Source: Serendipita indica DSM 11827 (Eukaryota > Basidiomycota > Agaricomycetes > Sebacinales > Serendipitaceae). Taken from it: DNA of 64,000 nucleotides. The position numbers were made by a program, and so were the translations under genes. Shown here piece after piece: positions 14,709 to 26,687 of the stretch. Numbering within the stretch: the stretch's first letter is position 1; each line of letters begins with the position of its first letter. The DNA lies in contig CAJVGD010000018.1 of NCBI GenBank assembly GCA_910890315.1, positions 1-64,000 on the forward strand, read 5' to 3'. The notes beneath the pieces are model-generated. The model searched no databases. It saw nothing but the letters and a program-made list of their open reading frames with translations, and had not been told where the DNA came from.

Positions 14709-16447
14709 CTATTTCTCTGCTCGCAGACGCCTACAGACTTCGATAGCATGCTGCCGAAGAGCAAAAAAATGATGCGCCATGTCCGAGCGGATCTCTATAG
14801 GTTCTCGCATGATTTTCATATATCTGATACGAGTCTGATCCGCAGCCGCAGCCCAATGTCCGATTCCAATATCTGGGGTCCTCTTCTCCGGCCTGTAGTA
14901 TGGGTAGAACGTATACAGAAGAAGGCCGTTATGATCATATACGATCCCGAATGCCGTCATCCAGGGAGGCATCACATCTTCAGGTGTGCGTCGGGTGTCC
15001 AGATATTGTCGGACAAAGCGCTGAAGTGTAGGGTGAAAGGTTTCTGCGAGTCTCGCTACCACGGTCTGCACGTCTTCGTCATCGTGAAGCCTCTCCGCTG
15101 CGCAGAGAGTGATGGCCGACTCAGGTAGTTGACCGGCTGGGCAGAACCGAATTCCGCCTGTTGGCGACGAGTCATGCGATGATCGACACCTATGTATCGT
15201 TGAGATAACGAACTGTGAGAGAAGACTACGCTACCAATGCGCTGCGATCTCGTCTGAAGCAATGGAATTTGCAATTATCTCCCCTAGCTCCGGAATCGCA
15301 CCGTCCTCACTATGTACGCGGATAGGTTCACCGAAGTCTGGCACTGTGGCTGCTTTGACCACACGAAGACTGGCACTGAGAGGGGAGATATCTTCGTTGG
15401 CCGTGCGCTGATCTATCTTCATGTGATAGGGCGTCATGTCTGGCCGCCCGACAAAAGGCTGCCAGTGCCACACCGTGGAAATCTCGTTTATGAACATTGG
15501 CTCTTGCCGAGAACGAAGAGTGCAGCTCGCACTTGGTCTGCGTTTCGCTTTAGGGACGTTTATGCACTCGTCCTCTTCCGTATCTCGCAGATAGAGCTTT
15601 GGATGCAGTTCCTCGCCAATATTAGGACAGCTATTATTCGAGCAGTCATTCGACCGTGGGTGCCACTCCCATGGGGCCGATTCAAGTATCTGGCGACAAA
15701 TCAACGAGCAAACCAATGGATACAGAATACATACATTCCACGACATTGGAACTTGGAATGTCGTCAAAGAAAACCCCGGGTCAGTGATTTGTTGAGTAAA
15801 GTGAGCGACGGCCACGGCAGGCTGCACAACCTCCCCAGGATAATGGTGTAAAGTCGGGGGTCCCACGACCCGGTACGGAGAGGATTAAAGTCGTCAGGGA
15901 GCAGTGCCCACCCCCGAGACGCGTGACGCCCCGACAGGTGATTGTCGATGCTCCATCCTTTAGCTCTCATATATCTTTTGAGAACATTTAGGAGTCGAAT
16001 GGACTTGAGAAATCTGACATACCGCTTGGTCACCGTCGAGCTTGGTGCGAGAAAAGGCAACCGCAAGTCTGCGAGTGCCTCCTTTGCATGCCATCGCAGC
16101 GTTCTCGAATGACGTCGCGGCGGATGTGAGGTCTGTTCTTTATTGCGGGGGTTGAGTGTTAACTGTGATCTCAGGCGAGTATGTTGCTCTGATGCAGCGG
16201 TGGTCGCTTTACAAACCCGGGAGACGCGTCTGGACGCGCGTAATGAAGACGATGAAACCCTTGGTTGGGATTTGGGCGACTTAGAAGCTGTTTTGGTTGG
16301 GAATATAGCGGGCGGCAGACGCTGGCGTGTCCTGGTCTGCTGTCGCGCTATGGGCGTCGGTGGGAGCACTGAAACAGGTTTGGCGTTGTGAGGAGATCTT
16401 CTAGTGTTTGTAATATCATTAAAGGGCTGTCGTGGATGAACACGCAT
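14709..16447 (-). pseudogene. Gene B copy 1: partner gene, probably frame-broken
   Basis: Converges with gene A copy 1; the stop codons are about 65 bp apart. Start MRVHPRQPFNDITNTRR matches gene B copy 2. The N-terminal part is rich in Arg, Ser and Thr. The middle has SLTTFQVPMSWNVCIL and ESAPWEWHPRSND. The C-terminal exon has PAGQLPESAITLCAAE and YLDTRRTPEDVMPPWM and ends in RRLRAEK. Relative to copy 2, a run of cytosines near 15858-15864 is one base short and breaks the frame between the conserved DDF and GFSLTTF parts. It may be a true lesion or a homopolymer error; everything else is preserved. Function unknown. Confidence 0.6.
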
Positions 16448-16566
16448 TTTTGCAGGATTTTTGGAGAGCACTCGCGGCTTTCCGAGTTTGGTTGCGGAGT
16501 TCAGGACGCGTTTCCAGCCGCCACTCGGGACCTTTACGCGACGCGGTACTCGACTTGGAAAAACGA

Positions 16567-16574
16567 CTTATATA
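16567..16574 (-). promoter_or_regulatory. TATA box of gene B copy 1
   Basis: TATATAAG on the minus strand, 120 bp upstream of the proposed start at 16447. The same spacing is found in copy 2. Confidence 0.5.
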
Positions 16575-16637
16575 ACCTGGTGTTGGAATTGTCAAGAGGA
16601 AAGGAGAGACAGTAGAAGTACAACGGGACGATGGCTA

Positions 16638-16904
16638 CTTGAATTACGCCCGGCTCAGTGTCAACCGCTCTAGATCCCCGTTGAGTGTCTGCCAGACACT
16701 GAGAGTATTTCTTTCTCCTTCAACTGTGCTGAAGGCCCAACTATCTGCTTTGAACCGTACCCCAACCTCATCTCCATCAAAGAGAACGGCTTTCAGATTA
16801 GGAAGCAGATTCTCTAAAGCCGCAAGTATAGTTGTGGCAGGCATGGAGTCATCCCACCGACATAGATCCAGTTTCAGCCCCTCCAGTGTGTCAGCGAGTG
16901 GTCG
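16638..16904 (-). pseudogene. Orphan 3' exon of an F-box gene, cut by the duplication junction
   Basis: Encodes the same C-terminal segment as the F-box gene at 22638 (ALENLLPNLKAVLFDGDEVG, SVWQTLNGDLER) with few changes. At about 16902 homology to that gene stops and the sequence continues as the left end of the next repeat copy. It therefore has no F-box, no start and no promoter of its own. Confidence 0.8.
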
Positions 16905-17419
16905 AGCCCTCGTCAGAAGCACGTCAAAGCCTAAACTCTTGCGGCCACGTATCGTTATTGTTCATATGTCAAGCCGGCTAAAAGTATCTGTGGGAGACGG
17001 TCCCTGGCAGACTTTAGCCGCAGGAAGGCAAGACGGCTCTTGATCTTTTGGACTGCTCTTGATCGTTTGGACAGACCAAGTATGGATCCCGTATAACACC
17101 CTAAATACAGTTCCTAGGCTAATCGTGGCATGCCGCGTATGGATTGACGTGCCCGAATCGCAGATGCATATAGGCTCGCCAGAGGCATCAATGCACTGTT
17201 TCTTTGATAAATCAGTCTATAACATGGATTATGGTTGGCTTTGTGCATATTCGTACAAGCTGGAACAATGACCGGCTGGAGCCAACTGGAGCCAGGCTAC
17301 AGGCGGCGACCACAGCAAAAGCTTTGCTTTATTTGTCGGCTGAAAACAGCGAGATGTCATTGTAAAAAGAAGGTGTGGCGAATGTGTCTGGGTGTGTTTT
17401 GCCACAGCTCGAGTCGGGC

Positions 17420-17427
17420 TATAAAAG
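17420..17427 (+). promoter_or_regulatory. TATA box of gene A copy 2
   Basis: TATAAAAG, 110 bp before the ATG at 17530, in a flank nearly identical to that of copy 1. Confidence 0.65.
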
Positions 17428-17529
17428 GCGGCATGCAGCTGTCCGCCTCGCTTTCGCCTTTCACTCCCCGACCACAACCACACTGCGCCGAGAAACCGCT
17501 TTGAAAGAGAGTACTAGAGCCTGCTGAAG

Positions 17530-20500
17530 ATGGATAACCGCATGAAACGGGCGGGCACGAAGCGTGAACGCGAGCTCAGCCTGGGACACCAGCAGGTGCC
17601 GACCAAACGAGTCAAGGGAGCCCCGACAGATGTATCTCCGGGTCTTGATCCCTCTACGAGTCCTGATGCTCTCGCACTTCCTCCGGTAAGCTCCCCATCC
17701 TCTCAACATGTTGACCAGCCGCTCAAGTCAATAACTAACGATCCTATGCGCAATCTCTTCTTATTGTATCACTGAATATCCACACGAAAACTGTGTTGGC
17801 GACAACAGTGGGAAAAAAAGAGGACTACGGTGAGCCAGTGACGGCCAGCCAGCCGACGTTGATTTGAGGTTGTCGACTGACGCCACGCACAGATCAAAGC
17901 CTCGAAGGGTGGCGAATCTTCGAATAAGGCTACCAATTTTCCTACAAGGCCCACCAGTAGCTTGACCACCAATCTAATCCCTCCGGCCGCCGTAAGTCCA
18001 GTCGCCTTGCTCGCCTTCGATCGCAGTAGCTCAACCCTCGATCATAGATTAAGCTTTTCAGTCGAATTACTGTGAGTTCACCATGGATTTTGCTGTTGAG
18101 ATGACCCAATCCATCATGATAGCCCAAGCTCACTAGGTCAATTCACGGAACTCTTGGCTTATTATCTGCTGGTCAAAGAAGCGCGATGGATGTATGTGAA
18201 CACCTTCTATCAGCGTACCTTACTCTAGCTAATATTTGATGTCTCAAGCTTGCGGGACCAGTCGACCGGCAAGTCCATTCTTTAGTGTGTTTAGGCTTCT
18301 ATGTCCGCTAGAGAGCATATTTGACCTGTCTCCAGAGAGCTTACCATAGTTATGACCAACTAAATCGACGTGTGGACTCGAGCTTTCCCCACGACGTTCT
18401 TATCGGACCAATGACGCGACATAAATCTCCAGTCCGCTCACCAAGCCCTGCGGAGCGCGCGTTCGAGCGTCGCCGTCAAAAATCTATGCAAGGACCACCT
18501 GTCTCGGATAACGTAGGCAGCTCGGATTGAGAATGCATAATCTGACGGTTTGATCCAGCCTGGACAAGAGGCCTCGTCATCTCACTCTGGTTCCTCGACG
18601 GAGCCCGCCCATAAGCCCGAAGTTGCCAAAATGTCGCAGGAGGAGCGAGAAGAGGTTCTCAGCATGGCTGAGAGCCTCTTCGGCGTGTCAGATGCGGAGC
18701 TGGATAGACATCAGAAGGCCTTGGGTTTCGTAACTCATCGACAGCTAGTGGAGAAGACATGGAAGAAGGGAGAACCACTCCCATATCCATCAGGAGATAC
18801 AGGGGGATCAGGTTATTTCTCTGCGTCGTGCGTTTGGTGCCCGTTAAACCGATAGTGGAGAGTGCTCACTGCATGCGCAGAACTGCCCCCAGCGACCTAC
18901 TCGCTTCGATCGGGTGGAAATTCGACCAGCTTCGTAAAGGAGAGCCAATTCCGTGTGATCGATACCAGCTGCTCGACCTTGTCGCATATCGCCCGATCGA
19001 CCTAGAAGGCGCAGCGCGAGCTCCACCATCTCCTCGCGACAATCACCGCCGAATCGAGAACGCGTTGAGACATGCTCAGAAGCAAATATCACCTCACTTT
19101 GAACAAAATATCCTTATTCCATCTCACTGGGGTGTACGTATCTGGCTAACTTGACCAGCGTACGTCTCACAGCCTTCCAGGAACCCGTTGCTGAATATAT
19201 ACTCCTATGGTATGACTCAAATACTGGACCGAAAGATCATCAGCCTTTGAAGGAGCCAATTCCCAAGAAGCTTCCCCTAACAGACCCAATAAACGCTTCA
19301 CCCGCCCAAGCGACTACGTTCATACTCAATAATCCAGAGGAAGAGGAAGGATTAGCCGATGCTGACGGCAGGTTTGATGTTATGGCTTCTCCCCCTCGGA
19401 AGCAACACGAGGCTGGGAGTGCGAAGCCACGGCACTTTATCGAGTCCGAGCTCCTCAGAAGGAAGGTGATCGGCAGCCTCGCCGAACTGGGGAATCCAAT
19501 GGTCATGGCGGCAGTTTTCAAATCCAAGGAATACAAGGAGATTCGAGCGACGTCTCGCAGGCTCTATCAATACTATAAAAACAAGATGCGGCTTCAATCC
19601 ATACTGACAAACGCGAGAAGAAGGGATAAGCATATAGCTGGGTTGCTTCGCTATCAATCAGCTACCAGCTCCAGAAGGTTGCCCGAAGCTGTTGGTGTCG
19701 GTGATCTACGTGGTGCGGTCGAGACGTCCAAGGAAGATACGCGAGCACTCCGACAATTGCTCCTTATTCTGGAAACCACTGTAACAAACGATAATGGGGG
19801 ATCAGATGACGAGATTGAGAACGAGGACAGCGGGAGCGGGAGTGAGGACGAGGACGTGGCTGACCCCCAGACCAGACTTACGGAGATGAATGTCGAACAG
19901 AAGTTTGGCCCCATCTTTAGTGGATACTTCAAAGCTGGATTCAAGACGTCCTCGTGAGTGTTTCGCACGTCTGTTCCAGGTCTCTATCGCTCATTTTCTT
20001 AGAAATGCCGAAATGAACTTGATTGCACATATGCGGCAGTTCGGTATATCGCCTCACCCCGACCTACAGGTTGTGGCTCGTATATCTGCCCTTGACGCAT
20101 TTCCAAATCTCTTGCCGGTGATAATGGTCGCCGAGGCCAAGAAGAGGCTCAAAACGAGTTACAAGGCCGTGCAGAACGCATTTACGACTCTTCCAATCTT
20201 CGACCTTTTCGTCCGAATCTACCTCCACACCCGAGGCTCGCCTGAGGAAGCGATGCCTCCTTGGATGTACACTTATGGCATTGTGTTCGCTCCTACGGGG
20301 TTCGAGATATATGCTCACTTCGTAACGCAAGTCCGGACTAGAGCATCGGGCATTCACTACGTCTGGGAGCCTCGTAGCACTCTGGTCAGCAACGAGTATG
20401 CTATGTGCTGGAGAGATACAGAACCAGAATCTCTCGAAAGATTCCGCGTGGCTCAATGTCTCTATCACATCCTAAGCCATACATTCTTCGTGAATGATCA

Positions 20501-20639
20501 AGTTTCTGGATGGATAGAGATTCAAGCGGTATGGGGAGCAAAGTTTATGGATAAACTCTACGCGAAGGAACGATTAGAAGCGAAGGACGTCGCATGGTGC
20601 ATCAAACAAGGAATATCCCCGTCTCTTGACAACGTATGA
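17530..20639 (+). CDS. Gene A copy 2: unknown 832-aa protein, basic N-terminus, PD-(D/E)XK-like C-terminal module
   Basis: Not a family I recognise. Ten exons (17530-17685, 17893-17991, 18048-18071, 18123-18191, 18249-18284, 18336-18512, 18559-18827, 18881-19131, 19173-19953, 20003-20639) all keep one open frame, including a 24-bp microexon. The N-terminus has two basic clusters like nuclear localisation signals. A Ser/Pro/Arg segment follows (RHKSPVRSPSP), then a Lys/Glu helix region, an acidic run before 19870 and a globular C-terminal domain. In that domain Pro-Asp (20058-20063) is followed 24 residues later by Glu-Ala-Lys (20133-20141) after a hydrophobic strand LLPVIMV. This is the layout of PD-(D/E)XK nucleases, and a helix with Gln follows. 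The segment YLHTRGSPEEAMPPWM is shared with gene B. A nuclear nuclease-like role is inference. It converges on gene B copy 2. Confidence 0.72.
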
Positions 20640-20702
20640 ATGCGAGATCTGTTTATACTATCGATTCTCTATACGGTATTCTACATTGGAGAATGATGTT
20701 AT

Positions 20703-22441
20703 CTATTTTTCTGCATGCAGACGCATACAGGCTTCGATAGCATGCTGACGAAGGGCGAAAAAATGATGCGCCATGTCCGAGCGGGTCTCCACAGGTTCTT
20801 GCATGACTTCCGCGTATGTGAGGCGAATCTCATCTGCGGCCGCAGCCCAATGACCGCCATCGACTCCAATGTCCGGGGTCCGCTCTTGCCTGTAGTACGG
20901 GTAGAACGCATACAGAAGAAGGCCATCATGGTCATATATGATCCCAAATGCCGCCATCCAGGGAGGCATCACGTCTTCAGGCGTGCGTCGGGTGTCTAGA
21001 TATTGTCGGACAAAGCGCTGAAGTGTAGGGTGAAAGGTTTCTGCGAGTCTTGCTACCACGTTCTGCACTTCTTCACCATCGTGAAGCTGCTCCGCTGCGC
21101 ACAGTGTGATGGCCGACTCGGGATGTTGTCCGGCTGGGCAGAACCGAATTGCACCAGTTGGCAGCGAGTCATGCGATGATCGACACCTAGATCTCGGTAA
21201 GACTATGCACCCGAAGAGATATGCACATACCAATGCGCTATAACTTCGTTAGAAGCAACGGAATTCGCAATTATCTCCCCCAGCTCTGGAATTGCACCGT
21301 CTTCGCTATGCACGCGGATCGCTTCACTTAAGCGTGGCACTGTGGTTGCTTTCACCATACGAAGACTGGCGCTGAGTAGGGAGATATCTTCATTGGCCGT
21401 GCGTTGATCTACCCTCATGTGATAGGGCTTCATGTCTGGCCGCCTGACAAAAGGCCGCCAGTGCCACGCCGTAGAAATTTCATGAATGAACATTGGTTCT
21501 TGCCGACAACGAGGAGTCCAGCTTGAACTTGGCCTCCGTTTCGCTTCAGGGACCTTCATGTACTTACCATCCTCCGTATCTCGCAGATAGAGCTTTGGAT
21601 GCAGTTCTTCGCCAATATTAGGGCAAGTATCATCAGAGCAGTCATTCGACCGTGGATGCCACTCCCATGGGGCCGATTCAAGTATCTGACGACAAATCAG
21701 CGGATAAACCGACCGACGCAGAATACATACATTCCACGACATTGGAACTTGGAACGTCGTCAAAGAAAACCCCGGTTTGGTGATGAGTTGAGCAAATCGA
21801 GAAATGGCCATGGCGGGCTGTACAAGGTTTCCAGGAGAATGATCAAGAGTCGGAGGATCCCATGACCCGGTACGGAGGGGACCAAAGTCGTCAGGGAGCA
21901 GTGGCCGCGCCTGATAGCCATGACGCCCCAGCAGGTGATTGTCGATGCTCCATTTTCGCCCTCATAGACCTTTTAGAACATGTAAGATTCGAGAACTTGA
22001 GAAATCTGACATACCGTTTGTCACCGTCGAGCTTGGTGCGAGAAAAGGCAACCGCAAGTCTGCGAGTGCCTCCTTTGCATGCCATCGCAGCGTTCTTGAA
22101 TGACGTCGCGGCGGATGTGAGGTCTGTTCTTTATCGCGGGAGCTCAGCTTTAACTGTGATCTCAGGCGAGTATGCTGCTGCTGCGATGCAGTGGTGGCCG
22201 CTTTACAAACCCGAGAGACGCGTCTGGACGCGCGTAATGAAGACGATGAAGCCCTTGGCTGGGATTTGAGCGACTTAGAGGCTGCTTTGGTTGGGAATAT
22301 AGCGGGCGGCAGACGCTGGCGTGTCCTGGTCTGCTGTCGCGCTATGGGCGTCGGTGGGAGCACTGAAACAGGTTTGGCGTTGTGAGAAGATCTTCTAGTG
22401 TTTGTAATATCATTAAAGGGCTGTCGTGGATGAACACGCAT
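20703..22441 (-). CDS. Gene B copy 2: unknown 546-aa protein, C-terminal module shared with gene A
   Basis: Not a family I recognise. Exons 22441-22015, 21960-21231 and 21186-20703; all junctions keep the frame. The N-terminal 140 residues are basic and Ser/Thr-rich (QQTRTRQRLPP, RASRRVSRVCK), so nuclear targeting is possible. The middle has FSLTTFQVPMSWNVCIL, APWEWHPRSNDC, QEPMFIHEISTAWHW and GAIPELGEIIANSVASNEV. The C-terminal exon has PAGQHPESAITLCAAEQ and then RQYLDTRRTPEDVMPPWM followed by FGIIYDHDGLLLYAFYP, which parallels the gene A module. The Glu-x-Lys of gene A is Glu-Gln-Leu here, so if the fold is nuclease-like this member is probably inactive. The stop lies 63 bp from the stop of gene A copy 2. 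Confidence 0.72.
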
Positions 22442-22560
22442 TTTTGCAGGATTTTTGGAGAGCGTTCGGGGCTTTCCGAGTTTGGTTGCGGAGTTCAAGA
22501 CGCGTTTCCAGCCGCCACTCGGGACCTTTACGCGACGCGGTACTCGACTTGGAAACAGAA

Positions 22561-22568
22561 TTTATATA
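22561..22568 (-). promoter_or_regulatory. TATA box of gene B copy 2
   Basis: TATATAAA on the minus strand, 120 bp upstream of the proposed start at 22441, at the same spacing as in copy 1. Confidence 0.5.
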
Positions 22569-22637
22569 AACTGATTCTGGAATTGTCAAGAGGAAAGGAG
22601 TGACGGTAGAAGTACAACGGGACGATGGCGATTTGAA

Positions 22638-23849
22638 TCACGCCTGGCTCAGTATTATCCGCTCTAGATCCCCGTTGAGTGTCTGCCAGACACTGAGAGT
22701 ATTTCTTTCTCCTTCAACTGTGCTGAAGGCCCAACTATCTGCTTTGAACCGTACCCCAACCTCATCTCCATCAAAGAGAACGGCTTTCAGATTAGGAAGC
22801 AGATTCTCTAGAGCCGCCAGTATAGCTGTGGCAGGCATGGAGTCATCCCACCGACATAGATCCAGTTTCAGCCCCTCCAGTGTGTGAGCGAGTGGTCGTA
22901 ACGTTTGGAACGTTTGAAGCATTGTCTGGGCCTATTAGAGCGTGAGATGCTAACTCGTATGCAAAGGTAGTAATACAGTAACCGGGTCTATTGCTAACCT
23001 CCCGAGGTAGCGGAGATTCTGGAATCTGGGGCCAACGTCCTCAAGAAATTGGATGGTTGCTGAGTCACGCACTCCAATATTGAGATGAGTCAAGCTCCCT
23101 GCGACTCGTAGAAGATGGCGCCGCGCTGGTTCATTATAGTATACGAGGCCAAGACGGGTTATTGGCCGGGTCTGTAATAGGTGAGTAAGCTGGCTCTCCT
23201 CCTCGAGACGTATTGTCATGAGTTCAGGTAGAACCGTGTAGTCTTCGAAGATATCGTCTGTTATGTAGTTTTTGGTCGTCTGCCAAGGTAGGCCTGGACC
23301 GCAAGACCAGCCCAGCATGGTAACATTCCGCATGCATGGGGCGTGGAGAATACTACGCGTGTTGATAGCGGGCTTTGCGCAACTGCATTCGAGATTGAGC
23401 TCTCGAAGGGATCGAGTCTTGAGGTTGGCGAGAAAGTCCAACCTTGTGAAGTGAGAACGACACATCTTGCACCTAATTTGTAAAGATTTGAGGCTCCTTA
23501 GCTCGCACGTGAGTCTGCTCATGCTCAGCTCCCATTCTTCGCATCCGCAACGGCCGTTCCTAACTGAGCTCTGCGTGCAATAGCGGTGTGCAAAAATAAT
23601 GAGGTTGACAATTAGGTATGAATAGCGAGGACTATTCAGGGCTCTCGCGAGCTTAGCGTTGGCTGTTATCGAGATGTTGTGGATTGTCAGCCGCTTGTAC
23701 TGGATGGGTGCCGCTATCGCAAATACTGTGCGCGAGACACGACAGAGCACAGCAAGAGTCTCTTTATCCGACACGTGCGCAAAGATTGCTTCCAGTATTT
23801 CGACTGGTAATTGGAGACGCTTGTTGATGCGTGCAGTGTCTGCAACCAT
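22638..23849 (-). CDS. F-box-like protein with leucine-rich tail
   Basis: Predicted 386 aa from exons 23849-22983 and 22931-22638 (51-bp intron). The N-terminal block INKRLQLPVEILEAIFAHV and LAVLCRVSRTVFAIA is a typical basidiomycete F-box-like domain, expected to bind Skp1 in an SCF ubiquitin ligase. The rest alternates Leu-rich segments resembling degenerate leucine-rich repeats (SLKSLQIRCKMC, SLRELNLECSC, SLTHLNIGV, LEGLKLDLCRWDD). It belongs to the same expanded family as the genes at 30930 and 32963. Its 3' exon is repeated at 16638 because the duplicated unit ends inside this gene. The substrate is unknown. Confidence 0.75.
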
Positions 23850-24442
23850 CGTCGTTACTACCTAAAACCGTATTTTGATGTCATTGACCTTTTTTAATTC
23901 GCCGCCTGTATCGTTTCGTCTGCAATGTCCGAATGAAGTTCATTCCAAAGTTGAAACTCATCCAAATTCGCAGCCGAATGCTATTGGTCCTCGGTCCACA
24001 CTGAGGGAACATTTTGTTTCTTATTTACGAAGTTATTATACACTAACTCTACTCGTTCAATTTACCGCGCAAGTGTCCACTTGACCTTCATTCCTCTCTT
24101 CCGTCTCGATCTCAAGCGTTGGTCCGCATTGAAAGCTCTTTATCCTCCCCGTATCACCAATTTACGATGATCCAGCTGCGAAGTGAACGTTCGACACAAC
24201 TGAAACCAACGAGTTTTCCATCAATTGCTGTATCTGATGGATCATTTCTCACCTAATAGCCTCCAATTCACTATATGTGCTCTAGAACAGTGTATAGAAG
24301 GCTGCTCACAGGAGCCCGCAGCTCTGCCGCGCCTTGCTGCGGCGACACAATCCATGCCCGTCTTTCATCGCAGACAAGCGTCAAGCGACTATATAACGCC
24401 TTTCATGGCTTGTGATAGGAACTACAACAAGAACTCGTCAAA
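23850..24442. other. Divergent intergenic region
   Basis: About 590 bp between the F-box gene (-) and the DUF6593 gene (+). No gene seen. A TATA-like tatataac at 24390-24397 lies 53 bp before the DUF6593 ATG. Confidence 0.5.
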
Positions 24443-25074
24443 ATGTCTATCCATCTTTTCATGTCAAACAACTCGGTGTACAATACCACTCTCTCTTGTG
24501 ATAGTCTCGGGATCCACTACGACGTCACCAAGTCGAGTGATACTGGAATCATTACCGTGACCCGTTGGGAAAGCAGTACTAACACCAATCATTTTGTGGC
24601 CGAGTTTTGCTACCCACTCGCGTCTCCGGACAAGGTTCGGTTAGGAGGTCAGACGGAATGGATGAAGAGAGGAGAATTTCTGAAACGAGTTGAAGGCCAT
24701 CCGCTTTCCCTGTAACGCATCTTTCCTTCTCGGACTGCGGAGCGAACTGCTCACCTGATCCAACAGATCTCGAACGTTTATGGGGAACAACGGAACTCAA
24801 TATAGATGGAAGATTCATTGGCCAAAATGGGTGGTGAGTGGGTTTGGACGCTTAGCAGTCACCTCCTGAATCCAGGTAGTTATGTTATGCCTCTAAAGAT
24901 GAAGTTAACCAGGAACCCCTTGTCAAATACCATTATCATCCTCTGCGCAAGAATGCTTCATACCTAGAGATCTGCGATCCAGCTGTCATGAGCTCGCTGG
25001 ATAATATCGTAGGCCCGTACAGCTCACTGGGCTCCGCCGCGTCATCGCTCACATCATTCCAGTCTCATTCCTAA
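24443..25074 (+). CDS. DUF6593-family protein 1
   Basis: Small protein of a basidiomycete family of unknown function. Exons about 24443-24711, 24767-24833 and 24913-25074. It starts MSIHLFMSNNSVYNTTLSCD and has GIHYDV and VTRWES, then RTFMGNNGTQYRWKIHW in exon 2 and PLVKYHYHPL, ASYLEICDPAVM and SSLDNIVG in exon 3. The same order (N-T-T/I-S-C-D, G-I-x-Y-x-V/I, R-W, then R-T-F-x-G-x-x-G-x-x-Y-R-W, then L-E-I-x-D) is found in the other four copies in this window. No signal peptide, membrane segment or catalytic motif is evident. The exact end of exon 2 is uncertain by one codon. Confidence 0.75.
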
Positions 25075-25284
25075 TCATTGAGAAGAAGCGTAGAGAGTAA
25101 CTCCGACCACAGTCGAGGGATAACTTATGGTTCTAACCGCAATATAATTATTCTGTCTCCAAGCACCTCGACAATCTGATTGAAATCAACCCGAAACCAT
25201 ATAATGCGTACATTTTATTCAATGAAACTCATCTGAGGCACCTAACTGCCCCAGGGGCACCAGGTATGTCCACCATACCGCCTT

Positions 25285-25925
25285 CGGTAACTGTCACGTC
25301 AATTCTTTTCGAAGACCAGAAATGTAACTGCCATCTTTGCCAACGGGGCCATCAGAGCTTTACATGGGTGACGTACGTATGATGATGTCGAGCGTTTCCA
25401 AGACCGGCTCATGAAGGATTTGCAACGAGGATAGCTCGCCACATATGAGGGACCAGTTGTACCGTGCGGTGACATATCCGCGAGGTATGATATCCGATAC
25501 GGCTAATAGCTGGGAAACTTCAATTACTGAGGCACGAGCAAATGTCAATACTCACAACCACCCTTTCGTCCACGGCTTCCCACCGATAGTTTCGACCGTC
25601 GGCTCCACAGAATGTTCTGGCGCTGAGAGAATGAGCACCGGGTATCTTGAATATGGAAATACCTACGTGGACAAAGCATAGGCCTTCTCGAGCAATTGGT
25701 TCATTGGACGCCAATCCACTTCTCCGTAATTTCGATACTTCTCCTTCGTGAAGTAGGGCATCTTTAGCTCGTACACAGGATTCATCAAGCCTGTCTTGCT
25801 ATCCCAACGTTTGATGGTGATAACCTCATCTGAGCTGCATGAGATCTGATAGCGAATTCGCGAGTGTCGCACGAGATGGTAGTGTTATATAGCGACGAGG
25901 ATTCAAAAACAAGAGATATGGGCGT
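25285..25925 (-). pseudogene. DUF6593-family pseudogene
   Basis: Degenerate copy of the gene at 26688. The body still reads IRYQISCSSDEV, TIKRWDSKTGLM, YELKMPYFTKEKYR, then RTFCGADGRNYRWE and YNWSLICGELSSLQI. The start codon is lost: the position equivalent to the start of the 26688 gene no longer reads ATG, and an extra T in the first codons closes the frame. Homology extends past the stop into the 3' flank, which suggests a local duplication that included untranslated sequence. Confidence 0.75.
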
Positions 25926-26065
25926 GCTCGACATATTTTGATGATAAAGAACATGTTTCGAGATTCTTTATATGTTAGTAATGTGGCACTGTGACGAGGC
26001 GATCGAACGAGTGTTACTCGTAGTATTATTCCCACGCTCGTCGGTAGGTGAACTAGTACCTCCAT

Positions 26066-26687
26066 TCATTGGTGGCCATAGTGTATGGAAGGTTCAAGGA
26101 AGCGGGCAACGACGGCGTGGTCTCGACCCGCTTGGCCGCCGGTGATGAGTGGTTGGAACTTGTACCATCCACCTTGGTAATCCCGGCATCTGTTACCAAT
26201 TAATGAATATAGCTGGTCAAGCATGCCAAGAGTTCCACTGTCCGCTCCTTAGAGTACGAAGCGCGCATTGAGGTAAGACTACCTCTTCGCATGCTGTATT
26301 CGAGCTGTAATCAAGATTTAGGAATATAGTACATGCCAGTAGCAATACCAGAAAATATGGAGACTCAGAGATATATTTCTCAGTCATTGTGCAAAGGTAA
26401 GCACTGTCTCAATCCCAGGTATAACACTCTTTATGAAATGATTATGGCTTGTCTTTGAGTTGCTTCTTGATTCATCAGTTCTAGGTTGAAGACGACGGCT
26501 CATATTTTCACCGTCGCATTACTCGCAATAATTTTACTGTACGCAGCTCTCTGTATCAAATAATAGAGATATTCGAAATAATAAATCTACAGACTGGTGA
26601 TACCATAACATCAAACTTAAATCATCAAGGCGGAGAAAACATTTCCGTGTCGTCGTCGATGTCTATCACGGCGACTCTTTTCGAAAA
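26066..26687. other. Intergenic, no gene seen
   Basis: About 620 bp of AT-richer sequence without a recognisable ORF, RNA gene or repeat. Confidence 0.5.

Larger units (their letters stand above)
16902..22890. repeat. Tandem segmental duplication, copy 2 (about 6.0 kb)
   Basis: Second copy of the unit at 10398. It holds intact versions of gene A (+) and gene B (-) and runs into the complete F-box gene. The left junction is at about 16902, where F-box sequence (gagcgagtggtcg) meets agccctcgtcag. Confidence 0.85.
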
